A stretch of 64,000 nucleotides of DNA from Caenorhabditis elegans (taxonomy: Eukaryota; Nematoda; Chromadorea; Rhabditida; Rhabditidae): contig NC_003279.8 in the NCBI RefSeq assembly GCF_000002985.6, positions 682,001 through 746,000 of the forward strand, given 5' to 3'. Under the pieces are notes generated by a model, which worked only from the letters and a program-made list of their open reading frames with translations, did not search any database and was not told where the DNA came from. Position numbers and translations under genes: made by a program. Shown piece after piece: positions 52,001 through 60,003 of this stretch (position 1 is its first letter; every line of letters begins with the position of its first letter).

Positions 52001-54550
52001 ACATGGTGCATCGACCTAACTTGAACAACTCGTATCTCAAGTGTCTTTGGTTCTATTTGGGAGGCAGGTAGGTAGGCAGGTAGGTAGGTATATCTTAGGT
52101 TGTTTCAAAACTATTATACATTAAAAATCAATAAAAATATTTTGCACGAATTTTATCAGTTGACAACTTTTTGATAAAACTAAAAAGAGCCGAGATATTG
52201 TAAGTTGCAAAAGTTGAACGAGACATGGTGCATGGAAGGTAGGTAGGTAGGTAGGTATTTAAGTAGGTAGGTAGGTAGGTAAGCATTCCGTATTTCTCTC
52301 TACTTTGACAGCTTATATCCTGGTTGTTTTGTGTTGTATCAAAAAATGTTTAACAAAGATAACATAGAAAAATATTTAGCACGTAGCAAATTTAAAAAAC
52401 TAGGTTGGTAGGTAGGTAGGTAGGTAGGTAGGTAGGTAGGTAGAAAGGCAGGCATGTAAGTAGTAGGTAGGTAAAAGTACTCACGTGGAGAACATCAAGC
52501 AGAAGATCGCTGAGCAAATTGAAAGTGGTACTGGAAGTTGAGCAAGTATTTTGGAGTATTTTTCTGGAAAAAAATAAGTATTCAAAGTAACTAAAATAAA
52601 ATACCAACTCCGAAACTCAAACTTCATAATAAACAAAATCGTCAGAATCCCACTGGAGAGGACTGCAAAAGTCACTGTCGTGTTGGCAGACGTCTGATAA
52701 AAATCGAGGGTGTGTCCGGATGGTAGGAGAAGCACATTATCGTGATACTTTGACACAAATTCCTCAATAGACGCCAACGCTTTTCCGAAAACTGGAATCG
52801 AAATGTTCAAAGCATTGAGAATTATTTTCTGGTACTCTTCCACCAGGATGTTGTACTCCGAGTTTAGATCCGCTGAAAAATTTAAATTTGTATTAAATTG
52901 GGCAATACTCGTACTTGCCTACCTGCCTACTGGTAGGTAAGCAGCCTACTTATTTTCAACTTACAAAACTCCATATACTTTGTAACGTTTTCCAATTTCG
53001 CAAAAATCGATTTCTCGAAATATTTGCACTTCCCCTCGACAAATGATTTCTTGGCGGGAATCTTCAGGAACAGCTGAAAATTTTTTTTTCCGGTGGCCGA
53101 GTTTTTTCACGGCCACGACGTACCTTATTAAACATGGTGAAGTTGGCGTAGTCATGCAAGAACCAATTTATTCGGCGGCGTTCGTTTTCGGTGACGGCGA
53201 AGTCTCGTTTGAACAAGCACGGTATGTAGGACAGCTTACGGTGGAGACGCTCTTTGATGGCTGGAAGTTATGACGTCATGAATAATAAGGGATGAGATTT
53301 CTAGGCCACGTGTGACGTCACAGCAATCCCCGAAACCTTTTTGGATGGCCGAGTTTTACCGATTTCTAGGTCATCGAGCGAAACTTTTGTGATACTTTGG
53401 CAATGGTCATCAGGTAGACAAACAACGTGATAATTTCTAGGCCACGCTTGACGTCACGTGGCCGAGATTTCGCGCCAGGACCTAGAACTAGACATGGTGC
53501 ATCGACCTAACTTAAACAACTCGTATCTCAGGTGCCAGGTAGGTAGGTAGGCAGTCAAGCAGATAGGTAGGTAGGCAGGTATTTTAATTTCATTTCTGCG
53601 GCTACAACACAATTTCTCTTCCAATCAAGGACGTAAATTTCTAGGCCACACATGCAGAGTGCGGACTAATAATTAAAGTGTTTTACGACATGGCCGAGAA
53701 AAGAGAAACCTAGGCCATGGTAGTTAGGTGTGACGTAACGCCACTATAAAACTATAAAACTCACGCATAAAACTGTGATCATTGGCGGTTTCGAGCATCG
53801 TCCTTCCATAGACCGCATCCTGAGTACACTCTCGTAAATTGGCGGCCAAAATTGTTAGACCAAGGATACAAAATATGGGGATAATGGTGAATCCGGAGCG
53901 ATTATCATCCAACCAATACACGATTACTTCGATAACCTCGAAGAGCAGCAATTTCCAGACGACGAGGAATATCAGCAGAGCTGTGATCAGGCAGAGCACC
54001 GAGATTATTATCTGGCGGATTGTGGGCTGAAAATAGGTAGGTAGGTAGGTAGGTAGGTAGGTAGGTAGGTAGGTAGGTAGGTAGGTAGGTAGGTAAGTAG
54101 GTGGTAGGTAGGGAGGCAGGTATCAGCTGCCAACTTTTCGATAAATATTAAACGGAGCCGAAATATAAGTTGCCAAAGTTGTACTAGACATGGTGCATCG
54201 ACCTTACTTAAACAACTAGGTAGGTAGGTAGGTAGGCAGGCAGCTAGGCAAGTAGGTAAACTCACCAAATGCCTGAAAACAATTGCAAGAACATCGGAAT
54301 AACCCGAGCTCCTCCCGTTCAACGTCGCGACCACAAGCGCGTGCACACTTTTCCGCAGCTTCTCATCATCGCGATCAGCGCAAAAATCCTCGATTATCTC
54401 GAATCGATGGCTCTTTTTTGTGTGCGCCGGGTCTAATTTATAGCTGATCGGCTCGGGAAACCAATCGTCACACTGCAGCTTCGCATCCTCCAAGCTGAAG
54501 CCGTGAGAAAACTGTGCACTGCATAGGAATAGAAGTAATTTCAGTTTCAT
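49068..54550 (-). CDS. Unrecognised multi-pass membrane protein with signal peptide
   Basis: Exons 54266-54550, 53765-54026, 53124-53260, 52965-53073, 52609-52872, 52485-52563, 51133-51570, 49984-50325, 49068-49116; phases agree, giving 654 aa. A signal peptide (MKLKLLLFLCSAQFSHGFS) is followed by a Cys-containing ectodomain, two close hydrophobic segments (IIISVLCLITALLIFLVVWK; FTIIPIFCILGLTILA), a Cys/Asn-glycosite-bearing stretch, two more (TFAVLSSGILTILFIM; LSICSAIFCLMFSTVLICRL), a second extracellular-looking region with NFT/NIS/NCT/NTS/NHT sites, and a last pair (FIVSMVPIHFVLAVYFMFIV). The short tail ends SDDADRTKNSTSTLK. I cannot name the family; topology loosely recalls gamete-surface or DC-STAMP-like proteins but I see no diagnostic motif. 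The 45-nt intron after 52609 is a multiple of 3 and may be retained. The ATG follows CTTCTTCCAG, an SL-type acceptor. Introns are full of GTAGG repeats. Confidence 0.85.
49500..49893. mobile_element. GCGCCTTTAAA palindrome split by a CACGG element
   Basis: Left arm GTGCGCCTTTAAAAAGTACT...CTTTCGTTGTTGGGAAATTT (about 49501-49565) pairs with right arm AAATTTCCCAACAACGAAAG...TAGTCTTTAAAGGCGCACAC (about 49838-49893). Between them sits a minus copy of the CACGG element (49596-49806). It lies in the last intron of the membrane-protein gene. Confidence 0.85.
50345..51030. repeat. GTACTGTAGGG minisatellite in membrane-gene intron 7
   Basis: About 680 bp of TACTGTAGGGG/TACTGTAAGGG/ACTGTAGGAG units, period mostly 10-13 bp, with roughly 55 copies. 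On the coding strand it reads CCCTACAGTA. It fills the intron between exons 51133-51570 and 49984-50325. Confidence 0.9.
51640..52480. repeat. GTAGGTAG arrays and duplicated gene fragment in membrane-gene intron 6
   Basis: (GTAG)n arrays lie at about 51650-51716, 51869-51938, 52064-52092, 52233-52285 and 52404-52475. Between them, 51815-52050 is a diverged copy of 53978-54220: GTGATCAGGCAGAGCACCG, GGATTGTGGGCTG, then GACATGGTGCATCGACCT. That is the start of exon 2 plus part of intron 1 of the same gene. A third partial copy is at about 52150-52235. Confidence 0.8.
53485..54240. repeat. GTAGG arrays around membrane-gene exon 2
   Basis: Short array 53535-53580 in intron 2; long (GTAG)n array 54034-54112 and short array 54216-54258 in intron 1. 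CATGGTGCATCGACCT occurs at 53490 and 54189. On the coding strand these read CCTACCTACC directly before the exon 2 acceptor, forming an unusually long pyrimidine-rich tract. Confidence 0.85.
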
Positions 54551-54769
54551 TTTGTTCTGGAAGAAGGCATTTTTATGGATGGAGTTTGAAAATAATAATT
54601 AAAAAAAAAACTTACAGCTGGAACTTTGTGAAATCGATAATGAAACAATAAATCTAAAAAAAGCTCAAAAAATTTTTGACAAAATTTAAAACTGTAACGT
54701 GTATGAAGGTCACGTGAAAACTGAAAACTCACCAAAAATGTCGAAAAATAGCAAGAAACTAGGCACACG

Positions 54770-55555
54770 TAGACTTATGGTAGGCAGGAAGGCGTAGGCG
54801 TTGATCCAGGCAGGGTCACGTCTTGAAGGCAGACTGTTAGGTATAGGTAGGCATAGGTAGCCATGTAGGCGTAAAGGCAGGAAGGCATCTCTAGATCCTT
54901 TTTGTGGCAGATTGGCCGCTTTGCAGGCAGGCAGGTGTGGGTGGCCTAGTAGACCGAAAAACAAGCAGGTAAAGTTCCTATAGTAGTAGGTAGGCGAGCC
55001 AAACCTTTTTTGTAGATGATGAAGTAGGTGTAGGCCGTCTTTTGAAGGCAGTGAGGCAGACAAGGTTAGGTCGTCGCAAAGGTTGGCTGGAAGGTAGGCA
55101 CGTGGGTCAGCAGATAAGCGTAGGCAGGCATAGGCAGGAAGGCATAGGCAGGTAGACGTAGGCAAGTAGACGTAGACAGGATAAGATTCAAATATGAAAA
55201 TCGTGAAAAGGGGAAAATTTCTTATTCTTCGAGTGCGCGACAGTATGCGTAGGCAGGTAGGCGTTGGCAGGTAGGCGTAGATAGGTAGGCGTATGCAGGT
55301 AGGCGTAGGCAGGTAGGCGTAGTCAGGTAGATAAGCAGGTAGTCGTAGACCGGGTAGGCGTAGGCAGGTAGGCGCATGCAGATAGTCCTAGGCAGGTAGG
55401 CGTAGGTACGTATGCGTTGGCAGGTAGGTGTTGGCAGGTAGGCGCAGGCAGGTAGACGTAAGCAGGTAGGCGTAGGCAGGTAGGCGTAGGTAGCTAGGCG
55501 AAGGCACGTAGGCGTAGGTAGGCAGGCATAGGCAGGTAGGAGTAGGCGTAGACAT
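54770..55555. repeat. GTAGGCGTAGGCAG minisatellite
   Basis: Diverged array of GGCAGGTAGGCGTA units, period about 12-14 bp, densest at 55250-55555. It gives long Cys/Leu/Pro/Tyr-rich spurious frames on the minus strand. It is the upstream counterpart of the GTAGG arrays inside the adjacent membrane-protein gene. Confidence 0.85.
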
Positions 55556-55995
55556 GCGCACATGAAAACCTTATAAATGTTTCAACCCCATCATCATCAT
55601 CCCATTTTTCTCTCGATCAAAACGAAAAAATGTGCGCAAACACAAATTGCATCCATTTCTCTCTCTTTTTTACTCACTTATATATCTCTCATCACTTTAT
55701 CCCCCGTTTTTCAATCCCTTCCAAACACTTCCAAAACTCTCCAGAACTCCTAGAGAGTAACACGAGAGAAAATATTTGAACTTTTGTCTCGACCAAGTTT
55801 TTTTTTTTGGGATTTTTTCTTTGGATTTCTACAAATTTGATGTATTTTTTCCATTTTTCGTGCAAAATATGGTAATGGACTAGGTTTTTGCTACGTGGCC
55901 TAGAAAAATCTCGGCCACCGATTCTGAGCTGTTGCAGCGGCCGCGGCCGAGGGTTTTTCTCTTCAATCGATACCAATCCCTCTTTTACGCAAGGA

Positions 55996-56588
55996 ATCAC
56001 GTGGAGTCAGAGTGTCTCATTTCGTCTTGATCTACGTAGATCTACAAAAAATGCGGGAACTGATTTCGTATCGTTAAGAACATGCTGACGTCACATTTTT
56101 TTATCATAAAATTCCCGCATTTTTTGTAGATCAAACCGTAATGGGACAGCCTGGCACCACGTGCTCTTCCAACCTTTATATTTTTTTTGACAAAATCTTG
56201 AGAATTTCTAGAATTTCAACGAAAATCCAATTTTATACCTAAACTTAAAAAAAAATTGCTAAATTGTGTTCGACTAGCAAAAAATGCACCCAGTTTTACA
56301 AAAAATCTTTTTTTCTGAAAAAAAATTCAGTGGAAAATGTCTATAATTTTCAGTAATTCATACTAAAAAAAATCCAATTTTTACAACAAGTTTTTGTGGC
56401 CGCGGCCGAGGTTTTTCCTCTTCCACGTGGTGTCAGAGTGTCTCATTTCGGCTTGATCTACTTAGATCTACAAAAAACGCGGAAACTGATTTCTCATGGT
56501 TAAGAACGCGCTGACGTCACATTTTTTTGATCGTAAAATTCCCGCATTTTTTGTAGATCAAACCGTGATGGGACAGCCTGGCATTACG
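55996..56588. mobile_element. Two CACGTG fold-backs
   Basis: Copy one 55996-56162 runs from CACGTGGAGTCAGAGTGTCT to GACAGCCTGGCACCACGTG. Copy two 56424-56588 runs from CACGTGGTGTCAGAGTGTCT to GACAGCCTGGCATTACGTG. Both have a central GCTGACGTCACATTTTTTT and arms with AGATCTACAAAAAA and CATTTTTTGTAGATCAAACC. These two define the family ends best. Confidence 0.85.
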
Positions 56589-57831
56589 TGAAAACAAACA
56601 ATGCAAGCGCGCTCTAATGCGAATTTATTTGCTCTACCACCAGATAAATTCCACTTCTTCACAATAAACCTAAATATTTTTTGTGTCAAAATCTTGAGAA
56701 TTCTTAGAATTCCAGAATTTCAGCGAAAACCTAATTTCCGATTTTGTTATTGTTCAGGGGAACAAGTGAGCCACACAGCTTCCGCTTCTGCTCCGAATTC
56801 GATTCCCCTGAGGCATTTTTGTTCGAAAAAAGCCTCATTTGTCATACTTGTCGGCAACTTTCTTCGAAGTTTTTGTTCTTGTTTCAAATAATTTTTCTTC
56901 AATACTTGTTCCTTCCGTCCCAGCAGATGTTCTTTTGCGGGGGGGGGGGGGGAGGGGAGAAAAAAAATAAGAGAAGAAGCAGAAACTCGACACTTTTGTG
57001 TCCGCATTTCTCGTAAAGTTTTCAGATTTTTGAGCTTTTCAAGCTATAGCTGAACCACCTAGCAAATTTCGCCGCAGAGTTGATTTCTCCGGGAGTGGGC
57101 TTTCTACTGGAGACCTCACTTTTTTTGCCTTTTACTAGAGCTTTTTAATTTTTTAATAATTTATTGCAGCTCTATGGATTTTCCAAAAAAAACCACCGAA
57201 AAGCCCGAAAAATCAAAATTTTCGTTTTTAAAACCCTAAATTCCATACTCCGTCCAAAGAACACTCACATAAAAATGAAGAGATTTCGCAAAAAAAGTGA
57301 AATCCAATTCAATTTATTTCAATTTTGAAGAGTGCGTTCGTCAGCTTTTTTTTCGACAAAAAAAAAAGAAAATGTGTAGTGTAGTTTTCAACAGATTTAT
57401 TGTTTTATTAATATAATAGAAATCAAACCTTCTTTCTGCCTACCTACATGGCTACCTACATGCCTACTTGCAAGTAGACCTGTCTATCTAGGTACTTATC
57501 TCACACCTCTTTACCTACATACCTACCTTCCTACTCACCTGCCTACTCATGTAGACATAAGTGATCGTCAAAAAAGAAGCTGATGGATCAAAAGTTTTTG
57601 GAAATTTATTTCGATTTTCAGGTTTTAAAAATTGCGGAAGATGTTTAATTTTTGACGATTAGTTTAGAATTTTTTTTAATTAAGAAAAAAAAATTATTAT
57701 TTTATTTTTAAATTACTCCAAATTTTCTTCTGATTCCGAATATCTATGTGAAACTTTTTTTAATTCCTTGGTTTTATATCTAAGCTTAAAATCGCTAATT
57801 TCATTTGTGCACCCAAGAGATTTCGAATTTT

Positions 57832-58072
57832 CACGGGGTTCTGGCCTTCCTCCTTGAATTTTTCGCGCTCCATATAATATTGACAACCGGGCAACGCGTG
57901 GGAAAGTCGTGTACTCCACACGGACAAATACATTTAGTTTTACAACTAAAATCGAGCCGCAACGCGACACGCAACGCGCCGTAAATCTACCCCAGATATG
58001 GCCGAGCCAAAATGGCCTAGTTCGGCCAAAACTCTTCCATTTCAATTTATGAGGGAAGCCAGAAATCCCGTG
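57832..58072 (-). mobile_element. CACGG-ended element, minus copy
   Basis: Runs from CACGGGGTTCTGGCCTTCCT to GAAGCCAGAAATCCCGTG. It has the full CpG-rich centre. One internal block reads CTCCATATAATATTGACAAC instead of CTCCATTGACAATCGCC, a local rearrangement. Confidence 0.85.
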
Positions 58073-58814
58073 TAATTTTCGCGCCAGAGACGCCATGTGT
58101 CGATTTACGAGATTGGTGTATATTTACAAAATGCGTAATATTTATAGAATGCTGATTTCCGTTTTTTTTTTTTGAAAAATGTCATGTGTGCACAAATTAA
58201 ATTCGGCGATTTTAAGCTTAAATATAAAATCAGGGAAATTTTTTAAATTTTTTTCACGTAGATATCCGGAATCAGGGGAAAATTTGGAGGCAATTAAAAA
58301 TGTCTCCCTGATCATTTAAATTCTTTAAAAGTACTCTTCAGAATCCTTTTTTCCTAACCAAATAAAATAATTTCTGACGCCTTTTTTTTCTCTTTTCAAT
58401 AAGAAGCAAAAAACAGACGAACCTATTCCAATTTCCCACCACACCAATTCGTTCTTTCCGCATTCTTTTTCTTCCATTATTTATCTCCCTTTTCCTCCAT
58501 TCTCTGTGCTCTTATATATATCCATCATCCCATTTTCTTTCTTGTTGTGTGGTATGCTCTTTTTCATCCATTATTCGAAAATTCTCATTTTCCAAAGTTT
58601 TTTGTCAAATACATTTTAAAAATTTTTTAAACCAAATCTCGCCGTCCATCGATTTTAAAATACCTTTTTTGAGAAGTTTTCAAGAAATTTCATTATGAAA
58701 TTCGGTGTTTTCAGACAATTTTGAGTCTAATAAAACAATTTAAAATTTTGACTACATCACCTTTAACTTGTAGAATGCCGTTTAAACACACTTATCACTT
58801 TTTCAGAATCCCAT

Positions 58815-58976
58815 ATGCAATGGTATCACTTGCTCCTGCTAATTCTCATGATCCTGGTCCTAATCCCATGTTTCTGGCAAGCTTGGCTACGATTTTCCCG
58901 TCGATTCTCCGATTCCTATGATCTATCAAGAAATGCGCAAAAGCGTGATGAGATTTCAAAGGAGTTTTATGTATAG
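58815..58976 (+). CDS. Possible small single-pass membrane protein (53 aa)
   Basis: ATG at 58815 follows a CACTTTTTCAG acceptor by 8 nt, as expected for spliced-leader addition. The product has a hydrophobic N-terminus (MQWYHLLLLILMILVLIPCF) and a charged tail ending SKEFYV. The downstream DNA complicates this: a good donor (ACG|GTAAGA) lies at 59007 in another frame, and an acceptor at about 59726 (ATTCCAG|GGTACATTCC) starts a 44-codon open stretch ending at 59861. All three frames of 58807-59007 contain a stop, so either the 53-aa product is the whole protein with a spliced 3' UTR, or this is a decayed gene. No family recognised. Confidence 0.4.
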   Translation: MQWYHLLLLILMILVLIPCFWQAWLRFSRRFSDSYDLSRNAQKRDEISKEFYV

Positions 58977-60003
58977 CTTACTGACAGGATTTCAAAAAAC
59001 AGTTACGGTAAGATTTTTCGAAAAATTTCACGGATTTCTGGCTTCTTGCCGAACTAGGCCATTTTGGCTCGGCCATATCTGGGGTAGATTTACGGCGCGT
59101 CGCGTGTCGCGTCGCGGCTCGATTTTATTTGTAAAACTAAAGGTATTTGTCCGTGTGGAGTACACGACTTTCCCACGCGTTGTCCGGCAGGCGATTGTCA
59201 ATGGAGCGCGAAAAATTCAATGAGGAAGGCCAGAACCCCGTGCCTGTATAGGATATTTTGAATCTCAAAAGAATTTGAAGATTTGAGTTTTTTGAGTTTG
59301 AGGTGGAAAAAATCGTAAAAAATTCCTTTCCGATAAATTTTCGGATGCAAAAATGTGATCCATGCTGTAAAAAATCCAAGAAAGCCAAGAAATGTGCGGA
59401 GCCTATTTTCCGATTTTATATTACTTTTTATTTCAAAACTTGATTCAAAAATATCAAATTCGGAAAAAAAACCGCAACTTGGTAAAATTTCCTCGAAAAA
59501 TATTCTCCGCTTAGGCTCCGCCCCTCTCTTGGCATTTCGAATTTTTTCGTTAAATTTTTGGAAACTGAAATTAAGTCCAAAAAGAACCAAGAAACGGGCG
59601 GAGCCTATTATGGGATTGAAAAGACATGGTGCATCGATATGGAAACGGCTTTTAATTTGGTTTTTTTTAAATAAGAAACTAGTAAAATTCAAGTGGCCTA
59701 GCTTTCAACTCTTCCATAATTCCAGGGTACATTCCAACTGGTCATTGCTCATTGCTCTCTCTTTATGCTTCTCATCACCAACGAATCCACTCAATTTTCA
59801 CTCAAGCTGTCATCTCCAGCAGTGTCTCTCAATTTAATTATGCTTGAAATTGTTTTATAAAATGAAACAACACATACTCTGTAAAAGCAATTTATTATTA
59901 AAAAGTATATATATACACGTATTCCTGGGTGGGTATTGAGACTAACGGAAGCGACATGGAGGAGAATTTGAATTTCATTAAAAAAAAAAAACAAAGAGGT
60001 AGG
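58977..60003. other. Intergenic region between small ORF and collagen gene
   Basis: Holds a plus CACGG element (59029-59242, shortened at its left end: TTTCTGGCTTCTTGCCGAAC), inverted GGCTCCGCCCC / GGGCGGAGCC motifs (59512 and 59593), a CATGGTGCATCGA motif (59623) and, near 59889, AATAAA on the minus strand for the collagen gene. Confidence 0.7.

Larger units (their letters stand above)
54551..58814. other. 4.3-kb intergenic region of repeats
   Basis: Contents: a GTAGGCGTAGGCAG minisatellite (54770-55555), a GTGGCC/GGCCGCGG motif cluster (55895-55960), two CACGTG fold-backs (55996-56162 and 56424-56588), a G14 tract (56939-56952), CCTACCTACATG repeats (57435-57545), a minus CACGG element (57832-58072) and a single arm of the 28335-type fold-back (58650-58765). 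I see no supportable gene. Confidence 0.75.

Noticed and set aside
52481..52843. Uninterrupted reading of the 45-nt stretch between 52563 and 52609 as coding
   Set aside because: It has donor and acceptor-like ends and an in-frame length, so it may be an intron or retained; I kept the spliced model but cannot exclude the other.
56601..57016. Frames around 56601-57016 suggesting an exon after TTATTGTTCAG
   Set aside because: No matching donor, no partner exon and a G14 tract inside; coding support is absent.
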